Shown here: piece by piece, positions 45,486-57,740 of the stretch | Position numbering within the stretch: position 1 is the first letter of the stretch | How the letters are laid out: the number at the start of each line of letters is the position of its first letter | Origin: Neostapfia colusana | Lineage: Eukaryota > Streptophyta > Magnoliopsida > Poales > Poaceae | Length of the DNA stretch: 64,000 bases | Reading direction: 5' to 3' | Assembly: GCA_030760725.1 (NCBI GenBank) | Contig: JASWHV010000012.1 | Coordinates: forward strand, 57,195,652 to 57,259,651 | Position numbers and translations under genes: made by a program | The notes under the pieces: model-generated | The model's database searches: none | What the model saw: only the letters and a program-made list of their open reading frames with translations | Told to the model about the DNA's origin: nothing

Positions 45486-48400
45486 TGTGGGGACCACCCC
45501 GTGGTTCACCCACTCCAGGATCGCATAGGGTGGTGCCGTACGATGCGGCACCCAACAGCACACACGAAAAGAATAAAGAACAACATACAAACTTTTATTT
45601 GTTATAAAACAGCGGAAGTCTTTTACAAAACCTATTCAAACAGCGGAAGTAATATACATATACAACCTCTCATCCTAGCTATGCAAAAGTGCAGCCGTCC
45701 ATCCCGGGGACGCTACACACTAGCAGCATGGAACCGGAGATCACGGCGGCATGCAGGGCTCCAGCTCGGCCGTGTACCCTGACGGGGGCATCGCCTCGTC
45801 CTCGGAACATTCCTCATAACTCTCACCTGCACATAGCTCAAAATATTGCAACCGTGAGCACGATGGCTCAGCAAGTCTTAACCGTCAACCCTAGGCATGG
45901 AACTCTACGTGCAAGGATATGTAAGATGGGAAAAGGAATTTGCGACAAAGACACGCCTATAAGTTGATCCTTACTTTCAGTTTTATAGCAGCAGATTCAT
46001 GTGCCTTAGGCAGCCCTCACATTGGAAGTCCACAATCAAACAAGAAACGCTTTCCTCCGATGTGGTGATGCCCAAAGTGGAATATGAACTTAATTAGCTC
46101 TATATCTACAACAATCAAGGTATTCAAGACATTAAGAGTTCAATACAGCATTTTCAATTGGCTTATTTCACTTCTTACTACGCCACAGCGCAGTGAACAA
46201 GCGGGTACTCAAATAACCGCGAGGGACGGTGATTGCAATCAAGACACACCCGGATAACACGTTGCATACACCCACTTTCAGAAACGTGATTCCACACCCC
46301 TTCCTACTCTGTTGTATGCAACAACCTTTCAAAGGCAACCCAAATGCCGAACCGGTCCATCCGTAACGGGTAGGAGGCCCCCGCGTGGAGCGTGACTGTG
46401 CCCACTGGCAGATTTACACCTTGCTACCCTCAACCCACTCCTATTTACGGTTGGGTAAGCCTCGACACCCAGGTTAACCAATTACATCGGTTTCCTGGTT
46501 CCCATATGCCAGTATGCATCCGGTACTGTTCGATACTTTTCCAGCAGGGCCGCACACGGATGGTCCTCAACCGACGCCAACAGGGCTACGCACGTGAGTC
46601 CTCTGCTCACTGCATCCTATCCCCCCTGCTGGGTCTCATTTTCACAACTTAAGCCATTTTCTATCTCTTCTCATCCCGTGTGATAAGTACTATCTCGCGA
46701 GTAGCTTCCAACCACTCGACTTCTACCGAAATCCTAAACATTAGCATGGCATTCTCTACTCGTCGAGTCTGTAAACTACCCAACCCTTATTAGGATTTAA
46801 AAGGGCTATGCAATTGGGGTTTCAATCACCCTAACTCTAATGCATACATTTCAACCTAGACATAAGTGATACAAATGAAAAACTTTATAAAAGGTACTTA
46901 AGTGCAAACCGGGGCTTGCCTGGTTGCGAGTTAAAGGGAAAGTCAGCTTCTGGTGGGAGGACGTCCAAAGGCTCCGGTGCGTCCTCAACTTCAGTCACTA
47001 CGATGAAATGTAATAAAATACATGTGTAAGTATTTAAGGTTTATAGAAATTGAACTTCTATTCATAGCTACTGCTATTTAAAATCCTTAATTGGCTTTGG
47101 GAATTTTACAGTGGATACTAGACCTTCTAAGGATGATTTGAGCCAAATTTGGAGACATGTCATTGCATAATGTAGTCTTTAAAATTCCTACAAGTACAAT
47201 GCTTATCTGAATTTTGAGCCTAAATCAGGAGCTTTGACATAGCTAGAAATGGAGGATCTGATTAGGGTAAGTCTCCATGGTTCTAACAAAATTTGTTTCA
47301 CCATTTTTGGGGCTACCATCAGAGAGATATGAATTTTTGAACTTAGACAGGAGTTCTGAAAAAGCTTCTGTTTAAATTTGAATTTCCAAATAAAGGCTGA
47401 ACTTGGGAAGGCAGTTTAGCCTAGCAAATGATCTCCAATGAAGCCCAAATTTTTACTGGAGATCAGTAACTATTAGAAGGATTTTCTGACCAAATTTGGG
47501 AATATTTCATAAAGAATTGCTATTGTAATAAATCCCTAAAGGATTTATTAAAACAATTCTACAGAAATTCCTGGGCATTTTCATAGCCTAAAATTGGTTT
47601 CTGTGTGAAGTAATCCTCATGAGGAATCCAACAAAATTGGTCTCATTCTTTTTGGAGTTTTTTACATAATGTTATGGGCTTGCAAGGATCAGCTAATTCC
47701 TGGAATTATTTCTCTAATAGAAACTTCAAATAATTGGGCTGGGCCCACCGTTTTAAATCGGACCAGTGAGATTTCGGCAATACTGGTGGCTACGGAGTTA
47801 ACCCGTGCAGCCACAGACGATCCCTAGCCGCACCCTGATCTGGCGCCAACCCGGTGCCACTGACAGGTGGGGCAGGCCCCCACCTTCTTCAACCTCGTGC
47901 CAACAGAGGATTCCGCGGCGGTTGCTCCGGCAAGGGTGGCGGAAACGGCTCTCCCGGCCATCTCCCGGGCCTAAACTCGCCGCTCCCCCGTATTCAACCG
48001 TGCTGAACACTGTGGGAGGGTCGCCGGCAGCCGTGGCTCACCGGAAACCATCGCGCACCGGTGGCAGCAAGGTTTTGAACTCCGGCGAGGTCGGGAACCC
48101 TTATTCCTCCATCATACGATTGATTCTCGGGCTCTAGAGCATCAGTGAATGATGTAGGAGCCCTTAAGGGTCCTGGCCGCCGGTGAAACTGCCGGCAACC
48201 GAGGGCTCCACGGCGACCCGAGGTGCATTTGCACCGGCGACTAAGAAAACAGCTAGGGCTCCGTCGTTTCTTGATGTTTTTGCTTGGTTCTTCATCGAGG
48301 AGAGGCGCTAGGAAGTAGAGAAGCTCTGTGCAAGCTTACTCGAGGTCTAAAGGATCGTGCACCACGAATTTTTGGCTAGACCGCGCACTACCCGTCGGTG

Positions 48401-49532
48401 TACCGTTTGGGGAAACGGTGAAATTCTCGCCACCGGTTCTAGCAATCGCAAAACGGCTTCCAGCTACACGATCAGGACATGTAAACGCACCTTTCTTGTG
48501 TAGGGAAGGGGCTGTGACACCCAATCATAGCGCGCTGTCCACGGCGACCTCCCTCGGTGCTTCCACGTTCACCCGAAGATCGTGGTTATTTTGCAAATAT
48601 CTGGAGCAATCACGTTTAGGACAGGGTAGGAGAGGTGCTGGAAGGCTAGAGCACTGGTGGGCGCAGCTCTTCGCTGTTGGGCGCTCGAGCAACCGAGCTC
48701 AGTAGCTGCGGCGTGATCGGGAGGAACGGCGGCGGTGTTCTGGGCGAAAGAAACGGCGGAGGCGCGAATTATAGCAGGGGAAGAAGTGAAACAGCTCCGG
48801 CGCACCACTTGCCGTGATCCAACCGAGCCACCGAGGCAGCAGGAGGTGGCGCGGGCTCTCCCTCGGGCGCGGGTTCAACCGGGAGCTGGCGCGCTCCCGC
48901 TGTTCGACCGCCGTCGGCTCAGGCGGTAGCTCCTGTGGGTGGCTGACAAATGGGCCCCACCTCCCCTTTATTTAGTCAACTTTTCTGAAATTTTCCCACC
49001 AGCAACTCAACATTAAAGACTTGACTTCACCCCAAAGTCATAGTTTGAATTTGTTGAATTCAAATAGTTTGAATTCTGGTGTGGAATTTGGATGTGGTTT
49101 GATCATTTGAATTTGAAAAAAAGTTTGAATTCTCCACTTTGTATTGCATCAAAAATATAGGAAACCAGCTCCAAAGTTTCCAATTTTTGGCATGGCTGCT
49201 CATTCAAAGGTGGAGGACTCAGTTGTGAAACCAAATTTTGAAATTTAGGGGATTGGAATTTGAAACTGAATTTGAAATTCAGATTAGAGGGCTTTTCTTT
49301 TTAATCCCAAACAAATATGAAAACTCCTCCAAATGAGCTGAATTTTGGAAGGTTGAATATTTGGAATATGAAGATCCAAGTTATGAATTTAGATCTCCAT
49401 GTTTGGAAGTTCTGGAAAGTCTAAACCCTCACTTTGAACTTATACCATTATAATTCAAAGTTTTAATTCCCCTCATTTTTCATAAGTGTATATGAGCTGA
49501 ATTTTCTTGCTACCACTTTTGGGGATTTTACA
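45486..49532 (-). mobile_element. F: solo LTR of the element B family
   Basis: 4047 bp beginning TGTGGGGACCACC and ending GGGATTTTACA, matching both LTRs of B over their length, with perfect 5 bp duplications and no internal region. This is the product expected from recombination between the two LTRs of a full element. It has more differences and small indels against B's LTRs than those have between themselves (for example near 48140-48520). Confidence 0.94.
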
Positions 49533-49537
49533 GGCCT
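49533..49537. repeat. Target site duplication of F (right copy)
   Basis: GGCCT directly after GGATTTTACA. Confidence 0.94.
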
Positions 49538-50373
49538 CTAGTTCTACACCTTCGGATGATGATGAGTGCGTGTCCCATATGGAACTAAGGGACATGATGC
49601 GGGCAATAACCGAAGCTTTCAACAATTACCAGACCACTACAACAGCCACCTTTCAGAGGCTCCATACAAGTGTTGCTGGTCTGACCACACAGTTGGACGA
49701 GATGGAGACTCGTCTTCCCCAACAAGCTACACCCTATATCATCCTTGATGGTGATGCACATGCTCACTACGACACAGAGGATGACTTCAATAACGATGAG
49801 GTTGATGCACAGCAGCGCCGTCGCCCTCGACGAAATCGTCAAGGTATGGGAGGTAGACCTCATCCTCATGCTCCTGAACAAGATAATGATCCTTATGCTA
49901 AGATTAAGTTTTCTATTCCAACATTTTATGGATCTTATGATGCTGAGACTTACTTGGATTGGGAGATGACGGTAGAACAAAAATTTAGCTCTCATCTTGT
50001 TCCTGAGCGACATAGAGTTAGACAAACTACTAGTGAGTTTAAAAATTTTGCTATAATTTGGTGGAATGAACTTGTCAATACACGTAATGCACCACAGACA
50101 TGGGCTGCGTTAAAAGAAGAGATGCGCGCTAGGTCTGTTCCTCCTTCATATAGACGTGATCTTCTTAAGAAATTGCAACGCTTTGATCAGGGTGACATGA
50201 CTGTCCAAGAGTACTACCAAGAGTTGCAGAAAGGTATGCTTCGTTGTGGGGTAGTTGAGGATCAGGAAGACCAAATTGTTAGGTTTTATGGGGGCTTGCG
50301 GCGTGAGATCCAGGACATAGTTGACTACAAGGAATATCATTTTATTCAACGTTTATTTAACTTGCTATGTTAG
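49538..50373 (+). pseudogene. gag: Element E gag (body)
   Basis: The predicted protein has an N-terminal helical part (MRAITEAFNNYQ; TTQLDEMETRL), a basic patch RRRPRRNRQG, and the CRM-type gag domain (KIKFSIPTFYGSYDAETYLDWEM; NFAIIWWNELV; YRRDLLKKLQRFDQGDMTVQEYYQEL). It ends at a TAG (50371) created by a one-base frame change near 50360, where the related frame would continue toward the zinc knuckle. Confidence 0.88.
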
Positions 50374-51350
50374 CAGAAAAAGAAGTGTAGGGTCGCCAAC
50401 AGCAGCGGCGGAACAACACCTTCACGCCATGACAATTTCCAGTGCCATCCAAAGCAGCGCCCTCCTCGAGCGTACGTGCTTCTACACCACCCTCCACGGG
50501 TGTTGTACGCAGCAACATCGCACCTTCTACATCACGGGGACAAGATAACAGCAAGTCCCAGATGCCTCCATGTGTTGCAGCAAAGACGGCTGCACCCAAA
50601 ACTTCGACAAGTTGCAGCTCCGACATCAAGTGCCATCGCTGCCAGGTACTTGGCCATATGCAACGAGATTGCCCCAGCAAACGGGCGATCATTGCCACTG
50701 CTGATGGTGGGTATGTTAGTGCTTCTGATATTGAAGATGAAAATATTATTGCAACTAACATTTCAGGTTCGGATGATGGTGCTGAGGAGGTTCTTGGTAC
50801 ATCTGCGACAAACAACTATAGGACTTTGATTGTGCAGCGAGCTTTGAGTGCCACGGTTCGAGAGGACGACAACCGCCAACGTCACAACCTTTTCAAAATG
50901 TTTCTCGTCGTCAAGGACTGCCGTGTACATACCATCATTGATGGTGGTAGCTGCAACAATTTGGTGAATGTTGAGGTGGTCAAGAAGCTTGGCTTGACCA
51001 CACGGGAGCATCCCCACCCTTATCACATTCAATGGTTTAACAACAATGGTAAGGTTAAGGTAACACAAACAGCAAGGATACATTTTTCCATTGGTTCTTA
51101 TCATGATTTTGCTGATTTTGATGTGGTACCTATCGATGCTTGTTCTCTTTTGTTGGGACGTCCTTGGGAGTTTGATACTGATGCTATTCACCATGGTCGA
51201 TCTAATAAGTATACTCTCATGCATAAGGGCAAGAAAATTGTGTTTCTTCCTATGAGTCCCACTGAAATTGTACAATTTGAGCAGGAGAAAAAGAATAATG
51301 CTAAGCAAAAGGGTGTTTTCAATTCTGAATTCAGCAACCTATTAAGTTGA
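50374..51350 (+). pseudogene. Element E zinc knuckle and protease
   Basis: After the frameshift, the frame open from 50442 carries a Ser/Thr-rich linker, a CCHC knuckle CHRCQVLGHMQRDC (about 50632-50676) and a retropepsin-like domain with IIDGGSCNNLV (about 50935-50967) and LLLGRPWEFD. The frame stops at 51350, with a second frameshift near 51330; RT continues in another frame. Confidence 0.85.
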
Positions 51351-53116
51351 AAAATCCTATTTTGCTTGCAACTAAATCTGATCTTGATGATTTATATGCC
51401 ACTAATGGAACTTGCTATGCTTTAGTGTGCAAACATGCTTTATATTCCATTGAGGATACATCCATTGTCTTGCCACCTGCTGTTGCTAACCTTTTGCAGG
51501 AATATATGGATGCTTTTCCATCAGAGATACCCCCTGGATTACCACCTGTGCGAGGCATTGAGCACAAGATTGATTTGGTTCCAGGGGCGAGCTTGCCAAA
51601 CCGTGCTGCCTACAGGACCAACCCCGACGAGACTAAGGAAATTCAGCGACAAGTCCAAGATCTTCTGGACCGCGGGTACATTCGTCAGAGCCTTAGTCCT
51701 TGTTATGTTCCTGTTCTTTTGGTTCCAAAAAAAGATGGCACTTGGCACATGTGTGTTAATTGTAGATCCATCAATAACATTACCATTCGTTATCGCTATC
51801 CTATTCCTAGATTGGATGACATGCTTGATGAGTTGAGTGGTTCTGTTATTTTCTCCAAGATTGATTTGCGTAGTGGGTATCATCAGATTCGTATGGCTTT
51901 AGGTGATGAATGGAAAACTGCTTTTAAAACAAAATTCGGACTTTATGAATGGTTAGTCATGCCATTTGGTTTAACTAATGCGCCCAACACTTTCATGAGG
52001 TTGATGAATGAGGTTTTACGTGCTTTCATTGGTAAATTTGTGGTGGTTTACTTTGATGATATCCTTATTTACATCAAGTATGATGAGCATCTTGAACATT
52101 TGGGTGCTGTTTTTAATGTCTTGCGCGATGCACGTTTATATGTTAACCTTGAGAAGTGCACCTTTTGCACCGATCGTGTGTCTTTTCTTGGGTATGTTGT
52201 TACTTCGCAGGGCATTGAGGTGGACGAGGCAAAAATTGTTGCCATCACGAGCTGGCCACTTCCGACTACGGTCACACAGGTTCAGAGTTTTCTTGGTCTC
52301 GCAGGTTTCTACCGGCATTTCGTGCGGGATTTCAGCACCATTGCGGTACCTCTCCACAAGTTGACAAAGCATGGAGTGCCGTTTCGATGGGGACCAGCAC
52401 AACAACAAGCTTTTGATGTTCTCAAGTCGAAGCTCACACACGCACCATTGCTGCAACTTCCTGATTTTGAGAAGACCTTCGAGATTGAATGTGACGCGAG
52501 CGGCATTGGCATTGGAGGAGTGCTAATTCAAGGAGGTAAACCTGTTGCCTTCTTTAGTGAAAAATTGCATGGGCCTTCGCAGAATTATTCTACATATGAC
52601 AAAGAACTTTATGCTTTAGTGCGTGTCTTGCAAACTTGGCAACATTACCTATGGTCTAAAGAATTTGTCATACATTCAGATCATGAGTCTTTGAAGTATC
52701 TTAAAGGACAAGCTAAGCTGAACAAACGTCATGCTAAATGGATTGAGTTCATAGAATCATTTCCTTACATCATTAAACATAAGAAAGGGAAAGACAATGT
52801 GATTGCCGATGCTTTATCTAGACGTTATACCATGCTGTCCCAACTTTCTCATAAAATCTTTGGTTTGGAAACCATAAAGAGGTTATATGCTACTGATTTG
52901 TACTTCAAAGACGCCTTTGAAAATTGTAGAGAGGGAAGAACGTGGCAAAAATTCCTGCTGCGTGAAGGCCTTCTCTACCGTGCTATCAAGTTGTGTGTTC
53001 CAGCTAGCTCCGTTCGTCTTTTGTTGTTGCAGGAAGCGCATGGAGGTAGTTTGATGGGACATTTTGGTGTTAAAAAGACAGAGGATGTGCTGGCCCCTTC
53101 TTTTGGCCACGAATGA
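51347..53116 (+). pseudogene. pol: Element E reverse transcriptase and RNase H
   Basis: RT motifs: LVPKKDGTWHMCVNCRSIN (Asn where VDCR is usual), KIDLRSGYHQIR, PFGLTNAPNTFM, VVYFDDILIY. RNase H: FEIECDASGIGIGGVL and FVIHSDHESLKYL, then NVIADALSRR. The integrase zinc region begins before the stop at 53114, where a third frameshift (near 53095) shifts the frame ahead of RCDVERYVLRC. Confidence 0.9.
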
Positions 53117-53904
53117 GGTGTGATGTGGAGCGCTACGTTTTACGTTGCACGACATGCAACAAAGCTAAGTCTCGACTTAACCCACATGGTCTTTATATGC
53201 CTCTTCCGGTTCCTAGTGCACCTTGGGAGGATATTTCTATTTACTTTGTTTTAGGATTGCCTAGAATAAAGAGGGGGAGGGATAGTGTCTTTGTGGTTGT
53301 TGATCGTTTCTCTAAAATGGCTCATTTTATACCCTGCCACAAGACCGATAATGCTTCACATGTTGCTGATTTGTTCTTTAATGAGGTTGTGCATTTGCAT
53401 GGTGTTCCCAATACTATTGTTTGTGATAGGGATCCTAAGTTTTTGAGTCACTTTTGGAGAACTTTATGGTATAAATTGGGAACAAAGTTGCTGTTTTCTA
53501 CTACTTGTCATCCACAAACTGATGGGCAAACGGAGGTAGTTAATCGTACCTTATCTGCTATGTTGCGGGCTGTTTTGAAAGACAATTTGAGGTTGTGGGA
53601 GGAGTGTTTGCCACATATTGAGTTTGCTTATAACAGGTCTATTCACTCCACAACCAAGTTACGTCCGTTTATGGTAGTCTATGATTTCAATCCTCGTGCT
53701 CCAATTGATTTGCTACCTTTACCACATACTGAAATTGTGAACTTAGATGCTACACAACGTTCTAAATTTATTCTTAAGTTGCATGAAACTACTAAGTTAC
53801 AAATTGAAAAAATGAATGAAAAGTATCGCACTGCTGCTAGTAAAGGTAGGAAGGAGGTAAAATTGGAACCCGGATTTGGTGTGGGTTCATTTGAGAAAAG
53901 ATAG
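53113..53904 (+). pseudogene. pol: Element E integrase core
   Basis: Cys pair RCTTCNKAKS, then core motifs: SIYFVLGLPR (Tyr where the catalytic region of relatives has MDFVLGLP), VCDRDPKF with the second Asp, and HPQTDGQTEVVNR with the Glu. At SIYFV the first catalytic Asp seems shifted or lost. Ends in a frameshift near 53870. Confidence 0.88.
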
Positions 53905-54400
53905 GTTCCCGGATTTGAGAAAGTCTAAACTCATGCCAAGTGCTGCTGGACCTTTTAAGGTTCTTGAGAAGATAAATGACAATGCATATAAACTTGAGTT
54001 GCCTCCCGAGTTTGGGGTTAGTCCCACATTTATCATTTCAGATTTGAAGCCATACTTGGGTGAGAAAGATGAGCTTGAGTCGAGGATGACTCCAATTCAA
54101 GAGGGGGAGGATGATGAGGACATCTCTCCTTTGCATACAATGCAAGGACCGATCACTAGAGCACGTGCACGACAATTGGATCTCCAGGTACGTTCTAACC
54201 TTGTCAATTGTTTTTCAGAACTTACGCTTGTTTCCATGCATGTTTTATTGATTAGGAACAATGGAGAGGACCAGCAAGGGCTGGGAGGAGTCCAAGGGGG
54301 CAAGGAGGAGGAGATAGGACGTGCACACCAAGGAGGAGACCAAGTACAACTCGACTTCGACTCCACCTCGGGTTCCAGGAGCTGCCTTCACCAAAACTGA
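53876..54400 (+). pseudogene. pol: Element E pol C-terminus with CRM motif, running into the 3' LTR
   Basis: Continues integrase as VWVHLRKDRFPDLRKSKL, PSAAGPFKVLEKINDNAY and SDLKPYLGEKDE, then crosses the polypurine tract into the LTR at 54112 and ends at 54400. The part within the LTR has PITRARARQLDLQV. This overlap between pol and the 3' LTR is known for CRM elements, and the CR motif is implicated in centromeric targeting. Confidence 0.88.
54101..54111 (+). other. Element E polypurine tract, inside pol
   Basis: GAGGGGGAGGA precedes the LTR start; it also codes part of pol (EGEDDED). Confidence 0.75.
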
Positions 54401-54981
54401 CGTCCCGGACACATACGGAGTCAGATTTGGACGTTCTATATGTGGTTGGAACCGTGATTTCATAAAGCTTCCAATGGAACCAGCCCCACCTCAAAATTCC
54501 TTCTAAGTTGACGGGAATCAGCGAAACAAGTGGGCGTCCAGAATCTGTCCGGTGCAGCGCCACCGCCTTTTGGGCTGCTGGCCCGTGTATCGTGTGGAAG
54601 CCCATTAGGGTTGCGTCCAGGGGTCTTGCACGCCCCTAAACTCCTTTTTATACAGCAGCCGTCACCACATTAGGGTCGGGTTTTTCTTAGTTACAATCTG
54701 TCATTGAACAGTGTCACCGATCATCGGTTGTGAGACCCCAAATTCGTGATCAATTCAGTTTTGATTGCAACTTCTCTGTTCCTGCTTGTGTTCTTGCATG
54801 CGCTTGCAGGGATAAGCCTTCGTGACGAGGTCATTCGTGTGACACGGGTGATAACCAACGGATCAGTGGTGTAGTGATTGCGGGGTTTCATTCATTCGGA
54901 GCCTTGGATCATCAACATCGGGATCTCCACCCAATCAAGTTTACCCTACCTCTCGGAATATCGGGACTCATCCTCCTATCA
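54112..54981 (+). repeat. Element E 3' LTR
   Basis: 870 bp, TGATGAGG to CTATCA, near-identical to 43466-44335. Confidence 0.94.
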
Positions 54982-54986
54982 GTGAG
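54982..54986. repeat. Target site duplication of element E (right copy)
   Basis: GTGAG directly after the LTR end CTCCTATCA. Confidence 0.94.
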
Positions 54987-56877
54987 CAACGTCATCGACG
55001 TCAAGCTCAGAGATCTCTCGCCGGAGGACCGTTAATGCATCCAGGTGGAGTTGGAGCAACAGATCCATGAAGAGAAGATAGCACATCTGCAAACCAAGCT
55101 TGTGTCCTTCCAGAAAATGTGAGGAGGCATCATCCAGAAGGCCGACACGCGTGAGGCAACAGCACACAAGGTAGACACACTGATATCCCTCGAAGAACTT
55201 GTCAAACTTGTAGATGTATCGGTTGCTACCAAGTACAATGCTGATCTAGAGCAGATGGCCTCTTCGGTAGCGGATAGGATCAAAAAATATTTCGACACGT
55301 TCAAAGCCAATGTAGAACACACTATAGATTGAAACCTTCATTGGAAGATCCGATCTACCGTGCAATAGGTGCAAGATGAGGTCGGGAAAAACATGTGGAC
55401 ATAACACGAAAAGTGCAGCGGAGAACATAGCCAAAACTTTGTTACCTTGCATGCTACCGACGTACACACAAGCTAGGCAGTCAATTGTGAACGTGCAGCA
55501 ACCATACTACCAAATGTTGCATATGGACCTGCCATCCCACCCACGAAGAGTGGTGTACCACTGGGGCTAGTACCCGATGCATACTTCTCTCCACAACCTC
55601 CACAAGCTGCACCTTGCAATTTGCTTGAACCTCTCGTGCCATAGAACAACGCACCACATGATGAACATAGAGATCGAGTGGCCAGAACACTTAGAGAGCT
55701 CGGGGTAGCAACCAGGGCAAGCATTAGAAACTACTGAAAGCCTTACCCCCAACCACTATTACAATGTCCCAAATCCTAGGGGCTTTAGGGTGCCGGATTT
55801 CTCTACTTTAGTAGGGAGGATTCAAAAACTACTGAAGAACATGTAGACTGATTCCTGATCCAGTGCAATGACATAGAAATCACGGATGTACACTAGGTCA
55901 GATTGTTCCCCTTGGTCCTGATCAGCACGGCCTTTAGCTGGTTTACCTTGCTAGCTCCCAATTCTATCTTAACTTGGCCATGCTTCGAACAAAAGTTTCA
56001 CGAGTACTTTTTCACTGGTGAGGACAAACTAAGGTTGTTCCACCAAACAGCAATAAGGCAAAAACACAATGAACTCATGACCGAATACATCAAAAGGTTT
56101 AGGGAGACTACGGACAAATGTTTTAGCCTAACCATAGGGGAAAATGATTTGGCCGATCTAGCATTTGCAGGACTCCTACCATACCTCAGGGGAATGATGG
56201 ATGGCGTCAAGTTTGGGGACATCAATCAGGTCCTGCAGCGAGCTGTGGCACATGAGATCCGAGCCATAGAAGCTAAGGTACAAGGATGATTCAAGGAAAT
56301 CAACCACAGGGACCGGGAGAAGCAACATGTTAACCAGCTCAGGGAAGACTCGGCTAGTGATGATGAGATTGAGGTGTGTGTGGCCGAGTGGGTTGAAAAC
56401 CACAAGAACAAGACCCTGGCTTGCACATTCTTGAAGCCCAGCCCCTGGAGGAAGGAGGAGATGAAGTTCACCTTTGATGTAACGAAGTGTGATAAGCTCT
56501 TCAACTTGCTCTTGCAAAACCGGGTGATCAAGCTCAAGAACGGCCATGTTATACCATCGCCCGAGCAGCTAGCCAGCAAACTTTATTGTAAGTGGCACGA
56601 CTCTTACTCTCATTCAACTAACAAATGCGACTTCTTTCGTCGACAAGTACAATCGGCTCTCAAAGATGTCTGGTTGACACTCGGTGATAGCCACCGGATG
56701 AAGCTTGACACCGACCCCTTCCCTATCAACATGGTGAACCTTGAAGGGAAGAAGATCCTTGTGAGGACTGATCAGGCATCCACAACCAGAGGAAAGAATG
56801 TGATCGTGTATGATGATCTACGAAAGAATATGATCAAACTTCGGAACCCTGAGGTCGACATATGGAAGCTCAATTAA
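54987..56877 (+). pseudogene. gag: Element D gag, main part
   Basis: Resumes after E. 54987-55900 is a degraded N-terminal part with several stops; recognisable pieces are VIDVKLRDLSPED at the start and PDFSTLVGR near 55795. From 55903 it is better kept: TAFSWFTLLAPNSI, FEQKFHEYFFTGE, YIKRFRETTDKCF and DLADLAFAGLLPYLRG match Tat-lineage gag. A TGA at 56287 replaces a likely Arg codon (CGA), and the same frame continues to 56877 with CKWHDSYSHSTNKCDFFRRQ, a Cys/His motif typical of Tat gag. Confidence 0.85.
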
Positions 56878-57740
56878 CCATGGAAGACCACCCAATTCAA
56901 GGCAACCTCAGAGTATTTGATCACCATGTACCTCAGGAGGAAGCCAGGGAAGAGTGTCTTCCACAGGTTGATAGATTGCAGTGGCAACGATTTGTGATCA
57001 CCTCCATCCTAAGCCTTGGGAGCACTCTCGGCAGAACCGGGGTTGGGAGTCATCGGCACACTGAGAAGCCAATGATTTCCCAAGGAAAACAGCCTTCCCA
57101 AGGGGCTCATGGGGATTGGGTTGGGAACCATCGGTACCATGAGAAATCGATGGTTTTCCAAGGAAAAACGCCCTCCGGAGTGGCTTGGGAATCCGGGGGT
57201 GGAGCAGAAGCTGGGTAAGCGAGGAAGCCACGCCAACACATGGAAACCAAGGCAAAAACTACTAGGGAGCACTCGTTCTTCCACCCCAACCAAGAAACAT
57301 GCCTGGGAGGGCACCAAGTGCTGATGATTGGGTCGGTACCTTGTGTGATCCAAGATGAATTGGCCCCTAGTAACCCGGGGAATGAAGGCCAGTTCATAAC
57401 ACAAGGCTTGGGCAAACGGCACGAGGTCGGCAGATCCAACACTAAGAAGGATGCTGGTCCAAGCAAAACCGGGAGAACCAAGGCTGATCTAGGGCCTCCT
57501 ATCAAACGTTCTTGGTTGATGTCTCTTGAGGGAAGAGTCATCGTCGGACTAGGCATCGTGCCAACACCAAATCATGAGGGAGAAAAGATGTTTGAACGTC
57601 CACAGCCACAAGAACTTAAGGCATCAACCGGCCAGCCCAAAACAGCTTCAACACGGCTCAGTAGATGAGACGTGAAGCCAGAGGGGGCGAAACAAGGTAC
57701 GATCAAGGCAGTAGCTCCAAGAATGAAGCCAAAACCCCAA
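56878..57740 (+). other. Element D gag-protease linker (degraded)
   Basis: Low-complexity linker of the kind found between gag and protease in Tat elements. Several short frames are open (for example 57240-57668), with no domain that I recognise. Two diverged copies of a roughly 65 bp segment lie in tandem at about 57040-57175 (each with ATGATTTCC/ATGGTTTTCC followed by CAAGGAAAA). Confidence 0.6.

Larger units (their letters stand above)
43466..54981 (+). mobile_element. Element E: CRM-type centromeric Ty3/gypsy retrotransposon, interrupted by solo LTR F
   Basis: LTRs start TGATGAGGACATC and are both 870 bp; the primer site is of tRNA-iMet type. The end of pol runs into the 3' LTR and contains the sequence PITRARARQLDLQV, the diagnostic C-terminal motif region of the CRM clade, which replaces a chromodomain. 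Gag-pol has four frameshifts. F interrupts gag near its start. Confidence 0.93.

Noticed and set aside
57240..57668. 142-codon ORF as a host gene
   Set aside because: It lies in the expected gag-protease linker of D, has low-complexity composition and shows no recognisable domain.
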